A stretch of DNA of 64,000 nucleotides, taken from assembly GCF_900107435.1 (NCBI RefSeq), contig NZ_FNPZ01000008.1:34455-98454 (forward strand). The letters run 5' to 3'. Position 1 is the stretch's first letter. The number at the start of each line of letters is the position of its first letter. This stretch comes from Herbiconiux ginsengi (GTDB lineage Bacteria; Actinomycetota; Actinomycetes; Actinomycetales; Microbacteriaceae). A program made the translations under genes and the position numbers. This document shows, in pieces, positions 17,574-27,969 of this stretch. The notes beneath the pieces are model-generated. The model searched no databases and was not told the origin of the DNA. It saw only the letters and a list, made by a program, of their open reading frames with translations.

Positions 17574-17592
17574 GGATGTTAGGCTGACCTAA
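17574..17592 (+). promoter_or_regulatory. DtxR/IdeR-type iron box
   Basis: GGATGTTAGGCTGACCTAA matches the DtxR/IdeR consensus TWAGGTTAGSCTAACCTWA at 15 of 19 positions, with the right half nearly perfect. It lies 52 bases upstream of the oxygenase-like gene at 17644, where a repressor would block transcription when iron is plentiful. The match was made by eye. Confidence 0.65.
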
Positions 17593-17643
17593 CCTGGGCC
17601 TGTTAAAACGTGCTGGCCCAAGACGAAAGGGAATGAAACTCGC

Positions 17644-18417
17644 ATGGGTTACATCAAGTCCGCCGCTCTCGAAGAGACCGGCTACGTCGTGCTCGACCGC
17701 TACCAGCAGGAGCTCGACCCCAAGGAATGGCTCGACATCGAGTACGTCGACTGGAAGTCATCCGGTGACACCCGGTTCGCTCCTCTCGCTTCGGCGAAGG
17801 GCGAGATCGAGTGCAACGGGTTCTGGAACCACGTGCCGCCGCGCACCGACAAGGACGGTGTGTGGATCGACTCGCAGACCGCCCTCGCCCCCAACCTGAC
17901 GCGCCGCGCGCAGGAGCCGGGTGCCAACGTCGGCCGCTGTCGCGTGATCGAGCTGCAGCCGAACACCTACGCCGACACGCTGTACAACCTGCACCAGGAC
18001 GACAACAACCGCCTGAACCCGGATGGCACCGGCTGGGTCGTGCGCGGGTTCTTCAACCTGACCGACGACAAGGACAGCTTCTTCGTGCTGCGCGACAACC
18101 GCACCGACCCGAGCGTGGAGTACCGCATCGCTCTGCCGGCCGGTGCGCAGCTGATCGTCGACACGCAGCGCCTGTGGCACGCCGCGACCCACCCCGGTCC
18201 CGACCCGCGCTACTGCCTCATCACCTCGTGGACCTCGGGCCCTGAGCTCGACGCCTACATCGAGAAGTACAACGGCCGCACCAACGTGCCCAACGTCGAG
18301 GTGTCGCAGGACGTGCTCGACGCCGGCCAGGCCGAGCAGGCCCGCCGCGACGCCGCCCGCGCCGCGTACTACGCCGCCAAGGGCCAGGCGGAGAAGACCG
18401 CGATGAGCGAGGCTTGA
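17644..18417 (+). CDS. Putative Fe(II)/2-oxoglutarate-dependent oxygenase, iron-regulated
   Basis: A 257-residue cytoplasmic protein that I do not recognise by name, but which carries the residues of a double-stranded beta-helix Fe/2OG oxygenase. These are His117-x-Asp119 (NLHQDDNN), a distal His179 or His183 (LWHAATH) and Arg189 in a final strand (RYCLITSW). The C-terminus is a charged Ala-rich helix. An iron box lies upstream, suggesting production under iron limitation, perhaps for siderophore or another iron-stress task. AAAGGGA precedes the ATG by about a dozen bases. A strong terminator hairpin follows, so the gene is monocistronic. The substrate is unknown. Confidence 0.65.
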   Translation: MGYIKSAALEETGYVVLDRYQQELDPKEWLDIEYVDWKSSGDTRFAPLASAKGEIECNGFWNHVPPRTDKDGVWIDSQTALAPNLTRRAQEPGANVGRCRVIELQPNTYADTLYNLHQDDNNRLNPDGTGWVVRGFFNLTDDKDSFFVLRDNRTDPSVEYRIALPAGAQLIVDTQRLWHAATHPGPDPRYCLITSWTSGPELDAYIEKYNGRTNVPNVEVSQDVLDAGQAEQARRDAARAAYYAAKGQAEKTAMSEA

Positions 18418-18439
18418 TCCTCAGCCCCCTCTGAGACGA

Positions 18440-18471
18440 CGGATGCCCCGGTCAGGTGACCGGGGCATCCG
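18440..18471. terminator. Strong hairpin after the oxygenase-like gene
   Basis: CGGATGCCCCGGTCA and its exact complement face each other around two bases (15-bp stem on paper, 14 with a 4-base loop). It lies 22 bases past the stop at 18417 and before the creatininase-like gene. No T-run follows, as is usual in high-GC actinobacterial terminators. Confidence 0.7.
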
Positions 18472-18511
18472 TGCGTCATCGGCGCGCGAGCGCCGGCGGT
18501 ATCGTGAGGGC

Positions 18512-19255
18512 ATGCCGATGCTCGATCTCGCCTCTGCAAGCTGGACCGACGTGCGCGAGCACATCGCCGCGGGAAACACGATCGCCTTCCTCCCGTTCGG
18601 AGCCCTCGAACAGCACGGCCCGCACCTGCCGCTCTCGACCGACACCATCCAGTGCGCCGGCATCGCGGCCCGGGTCGCCGAACACTTCTCGGGCTTGCTG
18701 CTGCCGCCGGTGCCCTACGGGGAGACCTGGGACAACGGCGGTTTCCCGGGCACGATCTCGCTCTCGGCGTCGACCGTCACCGCCATCTGCCTCGACATCG
18801 CCACCTCGGCGACCTCATTCGGGGTGACGACCTTGGTGATCGTCAACGGCGACTACGGCAACCGGGCCCCGGTGCACGCCGCCGCACGTCAGCTGTCGAT
18901 CGCCGGCTCCGACGCGATCGTGCTCGACTACCCGGGCCTCGTCGAGGTGGGCGATGCGATCAAGGAGAGCCCGTGGGCGGCACCCGGATTGTGTCATGCC
19001 GATGAGCTCGAGACGTCGATGGTGCTCGCTCTGAGGCCGGAGCTCGTGCATCCGGAGCGCTACGCCGCGGCCTACCCCGAGCTCCCCGCCGACTTCGGAA
19101 GGCGGCCGATCCGGTTCGACACGCTCTCGCCGAGCGGGGTGTTCGGCGACCCGCGGCCCTCATCCGCCCTGAAGGGCGAGGCGATCCTCTCCTTCGTCGT
19201 GGAGCGGTCGATCGCCGAGGTCGACGCCCATCTCGGTGCGATCGGAGCCCGGTAG
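18512..19255 (+). CDS. Creatininase-family amidohydrolase
   Basis: A 247-residue member of the creatininase family (creatinine amidohydrolase, MftE and pyrimidine/FAPy hydrolases). The metal motif is FGALEQHGPHLPLSTDT near residues 30-46, followed by NGDYGNRAPV where family members usually have NGHGGN, so the second metal His is Asp in this protein. HADELETSMVLAL supplies the late Asp/Glu ligand region. The ATG at 18512 fits both a GAGGG ribosome site and a leaderless reading (TATCGT ending 6 bases before it), and a start further upstream would run into a terminator hairpin. It lies near purine/pyrimidine genes but is separated from them. The substrate is unknown. Confidence 0.85.
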   Translation: MPMLDLASASWTDVREHIAAGNTIAFLPFGALEQHGPHLPLSTDTIQCAGIAARVAEHFSGLLLPPVPYGETWDNGGFPGTISLSASTVTAICLDIATSATSFGVTTLVIVNGDYGNRAPVHAAARQLSIAGSDAIVLDYPGLVEVGDAIKESPWAAPGLCHADELETSMVLALRPELVHPERYAAAYPELPADFGRRPIRFDTLSPSGVFGDPRPSSALKGEAILSFVVERSIAEVDAHLGAIGAR

Positions 19256-19314
19256 GGCCGGTTCCCGGCCGCGCCCCAGCGCGTGCGGGTGCGGGTGCAG
19301 GATGGTCGACGGCA

Positions 19315-19773
19315 TCAGGATGCGTCGAACGTGAGCGTCGCCAGACCGCGTGCGCGGTCGTTCGGCCGGCGTGACAGCACGGGGGAGACGATCTCGGTGA
19401 TGATCACCTCGGTCGGGTACTGGACCGTGCCGGCGAGCACGTGTCCTGCCGTGGCCCGGGCGGAGTCGCCCTTCGCGCCCACCGTCACGTGCAGGTGCAC
19501 CAGAGGCCCTTCCGGTCCGCGCGCGACCGTGCCAGAACCGAGTCCCTCGCAGTTGCGCACGACGACGGATGTCTGCAGCGGTTCGTCTTCATCAGGCGGC
19601 GGATGCTCGGCGCCGATGACGGTGATCTCGGCGAAGGCTCCCAAGAACACCGGAATGTAGGCGTTGTCGACTCCGAATCGTGCGCAGACGCCCGCCAATG
19701 AGTCGAGCACGTCGTCGCCGGGTTCGAGCACGGCGACGAACGTGCGGCCGACGACGACTTGGCTGGCGAACAT
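19315..19773 (-). CDS. PPC (DUF296) domain protein
   Basis: A 152-residue protein formed by one PPC/DUF296 domain, found in archaea, bacteria and, with AT-hooks, in plants. The visible signature is GRTFVAVLEPGDDVLDSL at the start, YIPVFLGAFAEITVIG, then VHLHVTVGA and AGHVLAGTVQYPTEVIITE, which match the conserved trimer core and its His residues. There is no AT-hook. The gene follows the nucleoside deaminase gene in the same direction after 27 bases, so the two probably form an operon. Prokaryotic members are of unknown function; a ligand-binding role is possible. Confidence 0.82.
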   Translation of the reverse strand: MFASQVVVGRTFVAVLEPGDDVLDSLAGVCARFGVDNAYIPVFLGAFAEITVIGAEHPPPDEDEPLQTSVVVRNCEGLGSGTVARGPEGPLVHLHVTVGAKGDSARATAGHVLAGTVQYPTEVIITEIVSPVLSRRPNDRARGLATLTFDAS

Positions 19774-19800
19774 CCATCGATCCTCTCAGGCAGAAGCGCG

Positions 19801-20289
19801 TCAGTTCCAGAATCCGGCGTGCGCTTCGGCGGCTTCGTCTTCGAGATGGGGCCCGGACACCGCGATGGCCCGCTGGCCGCGGGCGAACACCTCGCGACAG
19901 GGCAGGGAGAACGTCGGGTTGTCGGGGTGGTCGCCCGTGAGTTCGAGAAGGCGACGCTCGGACAGCGCATAGACGACGCGGTCGATGCCCGTCCAGTAGG
20001 CGGCGCCCGAGCACATCGCGCACGGTTCGGCGCTCGTGTACAGGGTGCTGCCGACCATACCGCCGGCCCCCAGGGCGCGGAACGCGGCGGCCACGGCGCG
20101 CAGCTCGGCGTGCTGCGTGGGATCACCGGACGGCGGTACGGAGTCGTTGCCGAACGACGCGACGACCGTTCCGCCGGCATCGACCACGATCGCCCCGAAC
20201 GGGTGCTTGCCGTCGGCGCGAGAGCGCTCCGCGACGACGAGGCTTTCGCGCAGGAGCGCCTTGTCAGCGGGCAGCAGATTGTCGGGCAT
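19801..20289 (-). CDS. Nucleoside/guanine deaminase-like zinc enzyme
   Basis: A 162-residue cytidine-deaminase-fold enzyme of the guanine deaminase/tRNA-adenosine deaminase branch. Zinc ligands and proton donor are His60-Ala-Glu62 and Cys90/Cys93 in EPCAMCSGA, and HPFGAIVVD is the family entry motif. The family hydrolytically deaminates guanine or related bases. I chose ATG 20289 because GGAGAA lies 6 bases upstream; a GTG at 20301 is possible. It is divergent from the adenosine deaminase operon, sharing an intergenic region with repeated TTACG motifs, and is followed by the PPC gene. This fits purine salvage or catabolism. Confidence 0.88.
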   Translation of the reverse strand: MPDNLLPADKALLRESLVVAERSRADGKHPFGAIVVDAGGTVVASFGNDSVPPSGDPTQHAELRAVAAAFRALGAGGMVGSTLYTSAEPCAMCSGAAYWTGIDRVVYALSERRLLELTGDHPDNPTFSLPCREVFARGQRAIAVSGPHLEDEAAEAHAGFWN

Positions 20290-20347
20290 GGTTTTCTCCA
20301 CATGTGTACAAGATCAGTTCCAATGGTTATGACGATTCCATGAAACC

Positions 20348-20382
20348 CCGTAATTACGGCGTTTTGTTACGTCGACGTTACG
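20348..20382. promoter_or_regulatory. Palindromes and TTACG repeats between divergent deaminase genes
   Basis: The stretch holds a perfect 12-bp palindrome CCGTAATTACGG (20348-20359), a 10-bp palindrome ACGTCGACGT (20369-20378), and three TTACG units spaced 13 and 11 bases apart. It lies in the 195-base divergent region between the deaminase and the adenosine deaminase operon. It is a natural operator candidate for the GntR regulator encoded in that operon (28919). Confidence 0.5.
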
Positions 20383-20484
20383 GTCTCAAGACGTCTTTCG
20401 TGCAACCTGTCAACAAGCTTTGATTCGCGGTTAGCCTGCTGATCGCAGCGCTTCCGCGCACCGTGCGCTTCCGAAAGGCCCCGA

Positions 20485-21600
20485 ATGTCCGCTCCAGCCT
20501 CCGCAACCGCCGCCGTCCGTTTCGATGAGCAGGACATCCGGATGCTCCCGAAGGCCGAGGTGCACGTGCACCTCGAGGGCACGTTCGCGCTCGTCGACAT
20601 CCTGCGGCTCGCGAAGGAGAACGGCGCTGCGCTCCCGGGGCCCGCCGCGACCATCTTCGACGTCAGCACCCACGACGCCTTCACCATGCCGGAGATCACC
20701 ACCGGCGGAACCCGGCCCGGTGTCGGAGGGGCGGGATTGAGCGGCTTCCTCCGTTTCCTCGACTGGCAGTGCGGTCTGGTGCGCACGCGGGAACAGGCGG
20801 CCCGGATCGCCTACGCGTTCGCCGCGCGGCAGACGGCTTCAGGCGTCCGCTACTCCGACGTCATCGTGAATCCGACCCACTGGAATGCCTGGCACGGTCG
20901 CGAGATCGAGCTGATGGAGGCGCTCGCCGCGGGCCTGGACGAAGCCGAGGAGGACGGCCTCTGCGTCGCGAACATCGCCTATTCGCTGCTGCGGTCGCAG
21001 TCGGCGGGGGAGGCGGAACACGCCGTCGCGACGCTCGCGGATCGGCGCCCGAGCCGCGTCGTCGCCCTCAGCGTCGACGGCGATGAGAAGTCGAGCGGTC
21101 GCACCGGAGAGAAGTTCCGCAGCGCATTTCGCGCCGCCGAGTCCGCGGGCTTCCGCCGCACCGTGCACGCCGGCGAATCGAGTGGACCGGAAGGAGTGTG
21201 GGATGCGCTCGACCACCTCCACGCCGATCGGATCGACCACGGAGTGCGCTCCATCGAAGACGACGTGCTTGTCCGACGGCTCGTCGACGAGTCGATTCCG
21301 CTCGGAGTCTGCCCGCGTTCGAACGTCACGCTCGGGCTCTATGCCGACTGGGCGTCGCATCCGCTGCCCCGGCTGGTCGACGCCGGGGTGCGAGTCACGC
21401 TCAACACCGACGACCCGGCGCCGCTGGCCTGCAGTCTCGACGAGGACTGGGCGGTCGCCGCAGCCACCTATGGCTTCGACCGCGCCGACCTGGTGCGATT
21501 CGCCGCCGAGTCGATCCGGGCGTCGTTCGCCGATGACGACCTCAAGCGCGATCTTCTCGCCGAGTTGGCCGGTGTCGCCGATCCGGGGGCGCCCTCATGA
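20485..21600 (+). CDS. add: Adenosine deaminase
   Basis: A 371-residue zinc metal-dependent hydrolase converting adenosine to inosine. Metal ligands His27-Val-His29 (KAEVHVHLEGT), HAGE in the middle, the IDHG segment and the C-terminal NTDDPA with the catalytic Asp pair are all present. The PCRSNV-type segment reads CPRSNVTLGL. It starts the plus-strand nucleoside operon; its stop overlaps the start of the next gene (ATGA). In context, nucleosides brought in by the BMP/ABC system encoded downstream would be deaminated here. The long polar loop after DAFTMPEITTGG differs from short ADAs. Confidence 0.93.
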   Translation: MSAPASATAAVRFDEQDIRMLPKAEVHVHLEGTFALVDILRLAKENGAALPGPAATIFDVSTHDAFTMPEITTGGTRPGVGGAGLSGFLRFLDWQCGLVRTREQAARIAYAFAARQTASGVRYSDVIVNPTHWNAWHGREIELMEALAAGLDEAEEDGLCVANIAYSLLRSQSAGEAEHAVATLADRRPSRVVALSVDGDEKSSGRTGEKFRSAFRAAESAGFRRTVHAGESSGPEGVWDALDHLHADRIDHGVRSIEDDVLVRRLVDESIPLGVCPRSNVTLGLYADWASHPLPRLVDAGVRVTLNTDDPAPLACSLDEDWAVAAATYGFDRADLVRFAAESIRASFADDDLKRDLLAELAGVADPGAPS

Positions 21601-22271
21601 GCCCCCGTACGACCGAGCGGCCGCGGTGGCTCGTCGCGAGCGCCCTCGGCCTCGCGGCTTTCGCGGCGGCGATCGTGGTGGTGGGCGTCGTCGGCGGGGC
21701 GGCAGCATCGCAGGTGGAATCGCCGATCGCCGACGGCTCCGAGATCGCACTCGCTCCGATCGTCGCTGCGTGGCCTGACGGCTACTCGGTGACCGGCACG
21801 AAGTCCGAACCGCTCTACGTCGAGCACATCACCTCGACCCGCGACGGGAACCGCTTCTCCCTCGTCATCGACGTCGTCGCGCAGGGCGACAGCCCGCTGG
21901 GCGTGCAGCACTCCGAGGTGCGGCTGCAGCCCGACGGGGCGGTGCGCTGGACCGGCGGATGCACGAAGACAGCCGCCGAGTGCCTCGACGACCCCGGTCT
22001 CCGCGGCTTCCTGTCGCAAGCGGCGGTGCTCGGAGCGATTCGGCGCGGCGTGCTCTCGGCCGATGCCACCGGCACCGCGCGAACGCTGCACGGCCATCCG
22101 GTCGTGTGCGTCTCGGATGCGGCGCTGCATCCGGATGCTCCGCCCGTGGTCGACGGCCTCGACCCCTGCTTCTCGATCTCGACGGGTGCCCTCCTCGGGC
22201 ACTGGTCGACCCCCAGTGCGGCCTTCGTCGGCCCGACCCTCGCCGAGGGTCTGGTCGACGAGCCGCGCTGA
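21597..22271 (+). CDS. Membrane-anchored or secreted protein of unknown function in nucleoside operon
   Basis: A 224-residue protein with a basic N-terminus and a single hydrophobic helix (about residues 12-38) followed by an extracellular domain. The domain contains four Cys: GGCTKTAAECLDDPG and, later, VVCVSD and DPCFSIS, likely forming disulfides. I recognise no family. It overlaps the adenosine deaminase stop by four bases and precedes the BMP-type binding lipoprotein by 55 bases, so it is made with the nucleoside transporter. A role in the transport complex or at the surface is inference only. Confidence 0.75.
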   Translation: MSPRTTERPRWLVASALGLAAFAAAIVVVGVVGGAAASQVESPIADGSEIALAPIVAAWPDGYSVTGTKSEPLYVEHITSTRDGNRFSLVIDVVAQGDSPLGVQHSEVRLQPDGAVRWTGGCTKTAAECLDDPGLRGFLSQAAVLGAIRRGVLSADATGTARTLHGHPVVCVSDAALHPDAPPVVDGLDPCFSISTGALLGHWSTPSAAFVGPTLAEGLVDEPR

Positions 22272-22326
22272 TCTCCCCACCGCACCATCCCAGCACCCGT
22301 CCCGCACCACTCCCGAAAGGAACATC

Positions 22327-23348
22327 ATGAAGAGAATCGGAACCGTCCTCACGGCAGCCGTCGTCACCACGGTCGCCGCGATCGGCCTCGCCGGCTGCAG
22401 CACCGGGTCGTCGGCGTCGAGCGACAGCACGGCACCGGCGGTCGACAAGGTCATCAAAGTCGGCGCCCTGACCCCGGGGAACACCAACGACGGCGCCTTC
22501 AACCAAGCGCTGGCCGATGCCCTGGAGAAGCTCAAAGACGAAGGGCTCATCGACTACGAGCTGCGCGACCAGATGTCCGACCCTGCCGAGAGCGAGCCGG
22601 TGATCGCCGACTTCGCCAGCCAGGGCTACGACCTCATCATCGGGCACGGTATCGAGCTCGGCGACGCGGTGTTCTCGGTCGCCGGCGACTTCCCCGACGT
22701 GCACTTCACCGCATCCGGTGGGCCCGACATCCTCGAGAAGTACACCGACAACGTCGAGACGTGGACCTACGACACCCCTCAGGTCGGCTACCTCTCCGGC
22801 TACATCGCCGGAGTGACCGGCGCGTCGCCGATCGGCCGGGTCGAGAGCATGGAACTCGACTTCGTCAAGGCGACCGACTCGTTCTTCCAGCAGGGGGTCA
22901 CCGCCGCGAACCCCTCGGCGGAACTCCTCCCGGTCGTCTACGCGGGCAGCTTCGACGACGCTCAGGCAGCTGCGGCCGCCACCACCGGACTCGTCGGCCA
23001 GGGCGCGAAACTCGTCTACACGACCGGAGACGGCATCGCCACCGGTGTCGGGTCTGCCGCCGCCGAAGCCGGTGTGCTGAGCGTCGGGGTCTCGTCCGCC
23101 GCCGGAGAGGCGGCGCTCGCGAACAACGTCTCCACCGTCGATCTCGACATGTACCCGATCATCAAGGCCTGGGTCGAGGAGGTCGCCGCTGGTGACTTCG
23201 GCGGCAAGGGCGTCACCTCGACCCTCCAGAACGGCGGGATCGTCTACTCGCCGATCAACGACGTCGACGGCGCGGTGCCGGCGGATGCCGCCGCCAAGGT
23301 CGACGACGTGATCGCCGGCATCACCGACGGATCCGTCACGATCGGCTG

Positions 23349-23349
<1 letters not shown>
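22327..23349 (+). CDS. BMP-family nucleoside-binding lipoprotein
   Basis: A 340-residue solute-binding lipoprotein of the BMP (basic membrane protein, PnrA/Med-like) family. The lipobox LAGC (Cys 24) ends the signal, and the mature part starts with KVGALTPGNTNDGAFNQ, the family opening where N-D-G/S-F-N contacts the ligand. Later motifs are HFTASGG and VGYLSGYIAG. BMP proteins bind purine nucleosides for ABC import. AAAGGA precedes the ATG at 22327; an upstream extension of the frame is not coding. It is directly followed (TGATG, one-base overlap) by the ATPase gene. Confidence 0.92.
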
Positions 23350-24919
<1,570 letters not shown>

Positions 24920-24923
<4 letters not shown>

Positions 24924-26797
24924 CCGACAAGACCGATCTCTACCCGACGGTCGCCGAGCTCGGGCGTCTGCGCGCCGTCGCGGCCGGCCGGGAGAAGCCC
25001 GATCTGATCGTGCGCGGCGGTCTCGTGCAGTCCCCGGGCACCGAGGAGTGGCTCGAGCGCGACGTGCTCGTCGCCGGCCGTCACATCGCCGCTCTCACTC
25101 CGTGGGGGCACGTCGCAGCGACGCCCGGAACCGGTGGCATCGTGATCTACGGCGCCGAAGCCGACGACGCCCACGGCCACGCGATCGAGGAGATCGACGC
25201 ATCCGGATGCCACGTCGTGCCGACCTTCATCGACGCGCACCTCCACATCGAATACACGAACCTCACGCCCGGAGAACTCGGCCGTCTGAGCGTCGCCCGG
25301 GGCACGGGAACCGTGCTGACCGATCCGAACGGCGCCGCGAACGTGTGGGGCGCACGCGGGATGGACGCGCTGCTGTCGACCACGACGCCGCTGCACATCT
25401 TCCAGCAGGTCTCGCCGAAGACACCTGGCTCGCCGCACCTCGAGCGCGGCGGTGCCGTCATTCCCGAGGAGGTCGTGCGCGGCCGGCTCTGGCACGACGT
25501 CACCACCAACCTCGGTGAGGGGAACCCCTTCGACTACGGCTCGGAATCGACCGGCAGATTCCGGGAGGCGCTGGTCGCCGGCCGCCGCATCACCGGCCAC
25601 ACGGCCGCCCAGACGAACGAGTCGCTCTGGGGTTACCTCGCTGCCGGCGTCGGCGACGACCACAACTCGGCCACCATCGACGAGGTGCTCGAGCGGGTGC
25701 GCCTCGGCGCGATGATCACCGTGATGGGCGCGTCGCTCACCGACAACACGGTGCCGATCTTCTCCGACCTGGAGAAGGTCGCTCCCGCGCTCCGCAGCCT
25801 CTGCTTCTGCGCCGACGACAAGCACGCGCTCGACCTCAGCACCGAGGGGCACATCGACCATCACGTGCGGCAGGCGATCCGCTTCGGCGTCGATCCACAA
25901 CTCGCCTACCGGATGGCCACGACGCAGCCGGCCTCCTATTACCGGCTGGATCAGATCCTCGGCCTGATCGCTCCGTCGAGGCTCGCCGACCTGCAGATCA
26001 TTCCCGACCTCGCCGAGGTGCGGCCATCCGTGGTCATCGTCGGAGGCCGCGTGGTGGCTCGCGACGGCGAGGCCCTGTTCGCGAACACCGACGAGCTGCC
26101 CGACTGGATGTCCGACACCGTGCGACTGCCCGAGACCCTCGACCCGGCGATGTTCGAGGTGCGCGCCGCGGGTACCGACGGGGCCGAGAGCGGCCGGGTG
26201 CGTGTGCGGGCGATGGAGCTGTACAAGGGCTACTTCAAACAGGCCTTCGAGGCCGAGCTCGATGTGGTCGACGGGCTCGTGCAGGGCGACACGACGGCGG
26301 ACGTGCTGAAGATCGCCATCGTCGATCGGCACCACGGCGACGGCCTGACCGGTATCGCCTTCGTGAAGGGCTTCGGACTCTCCCGCGGCGCCATCGCGAT
26401 CACGATGAACTGCCCCAACATGAACATCGCCGTGGTCGGCGTCGACGACGCCGAGATGGTGCACGCCGTCGAGGAGCTGCGGTCGATGCAGGGCGGTTTC
26501 GTGACGGTCGCGGGCGGGGAAGTGCTCGGCCGGGTCCCCCTGCCGGTGGGCGGCATGATGAGCGCCGCGCCGTTCGAGGAGACGGCGGATGCGCTCCGTC
26601 GCGGTCACGAGGCCACGCACGCTCTGGGCTGCCCGATTCCGTCGCCGTACATCATCCTGTCGTTCGTCGGGCTCTATGTCGTTCCCGATCTCGGCGTCAC
26701 CGAACTCGGCCTCATCGACGCCACGACGCAGTCGTTCGTCGACGTGCTGCTGCCCGGCCCCGTCGACCGCTGCGGACACGACGAGGAGCGCTCGTGA
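24920..26797 (+). CDS. Adenine-deaminase-like amidohydrolase with substituted active-site motifs
   Basis: A 625-residue amidohydrolase of the adenine deaminase (COG1001) family, with the N-terminal metal-dependent barrel and the C-terminal domain ending in GCPIPSPYIILSFVGL. HxH is present (FIDAHLHIEYT), as are ITGHTA and CADDKHALDLSTEGHIDHHV. Two segments depart from ordinary AdeC: the usual DPHEIANV reads DPNGAANVWG, and the usual DHE reads DDHN. These changes may alter substrate or metal use. The gene lies inside the nucleoside transporter operon, overlapping genes on both sides, so a purine or related base is the likely substrate. Confidence 0.85.
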
Positions 26798-27969
26798 AAG
26801 CGATCGACCGCCGCCGCTGGGTGCTCACCGGGTCGGTCGTGGTGGCCGTGCTGGTGGTGGCGGGCGCGCTCATCCTGTTCGCCGGAGCCGATCCGTTCGT
26901 GGGCGTCCAGGGGCTCGTGCAGGGCGTGTCGAGCTCGCCCTATCGGGTGGGGGAGGTGCTCGTGGGTGCGGTGCCGATCGGCATCGTCGCACTCACCTTG
27001 ATCCCCGCACTCCGCGCCGGCATCTTCTCCGTCGGAGCCGAAGGCCAGATCGTCGTGGGCGCCATCGCCGCATCGGGGTCGATCTTCGCGGTCGATCAGG
27101 TGCTCGGCGGTGCCGCGCCGAGCATCCTGCTCTGGATGGCCGGCATCGTCGGAGGGTCGGCCGGAGGCGCCGTGATGGCACTGATCCCGGCCTTCCTCGC
27201 CGTGCGCTGGCGCGTGAACGAGATCCTCAGCACCCTGCTGCTCAACTATCTGGCCGCCGGATTCCTCGGCTGGACCCTGCGCACCTGGCTCGCGAGCCCC
27301 GAAGAGACGGCGACACCGCAGAGCGCCCGGCTGCCGGAGGCGGCCGCGCTCCCCGCGCTCCTGCCCGGCACGAGGGCCCACTGGGGGATTCTGCTGGTCG
27401 TCGTCGTCGCCGTCGCCTTCCTCCTCTGGCGCCGTTCGGCGGCGAGCACCCGGCTGACCGTCTTCGCGAGCCGGCCCAAGCTCGCCCTGCGGCTCGGCGC
27501 GACGCGTTCCCGCACCGTCTACTCGACCATGCTCGTCTCCGGGGTCGGCGCCGGGGTGGTGGGCTGGATCCAGGTCGCCGGCGTGAACGACCGCCTCCTC
27601 AACTCCGTGTCGGGAGGTGTCGGCTTCTCGGGACTCGCGGTCGCGTTGCTCGGTGGACTCGCTCCCGTCGGCATCGTGCTCGCGGCACTTTTCTTCTCGG
27701 CGCTCACCGCCGGCGCAGTCGGAATGCAGTCCGCCACCGGCACCGTTCCCGCGTCGATCGCGGAGGTCATCAAGGGAGTGCTTCTGCTCGGCGTCGCGTG
27801 CATCGCGGCGTATCAGCGCCATCCGGCGACCGTGCTCGCCCCGGCCGGCACCACGTCTGCCGCCGACGAACCGGCGCTGTCTGCCGCTCTGCCTGCTGGA
27901 TCAGGGCCGGAGCCGGAGACCGTCGTCGGCACGCTCGCCGAGGCCGAACACCGAGGAGGTCTCCGATGA
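26794..27969 (+). CDS. Nucleoside ABC transporter permease 1
   Basis: A 391-residue integral membrane permease of the BPD_transp_2 family, as in YufP/NupB. The N-terminal helix VLVVAGALILFAG is followed by the conserved FSVGAEGQIVVGAI loop and a long set of hydrophobic helices with NEILSTLLLNYLAAG and GLAVALLGGLAPVG. A hydrophilic C-terminal tail of about 45 residues is longer than needed. Starts at GTG 26794 overlapping the amidohydrolase stop (GTGA) and ends overlapping the next permease. Forms the membrane channel with the second permease. Confidence 0.9.
   Translation: MKAIDRRRWVLTGSVVVAVLVVAGALILFAGADPFVGVQGLVQGVSSSPYRVGEVLVGAVPIGIVALTLIPALRAGIFSVGAEGQIVVGAIAASGSIFAVDQVLGGAAPSILLWMAGIVGGSAGGAVMALIPAFLAVRWRVNEILSTLLLNYLAAGFLGWTLRTWLASPEETATPQSARLPEAAALPALLPGTRAHWGILLVVVVAVAFLLWRRSAASTRLTVFASRPKLALRLGATRSRTVYSTMLVSGVGAGVVGWIQVAGVNDRLLNSVSGGVGFSGLAVALLGGLAPVGIVLAALFFSALTAGAVGMQSATGTVPASIAEVIKGVLLLGVACIAAYQRHPATVLAPAGTTSAADEPALSAALPAGSGPEPETVVGTLAEAEHRGGLR

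Noticed and set aside
15313..17592. 759-codon plus-strand ORF opposite the DUF262 gene
   Set aside because: Shadow of the DUF262/DUF1524 gene, which has recognisable motifs in order.
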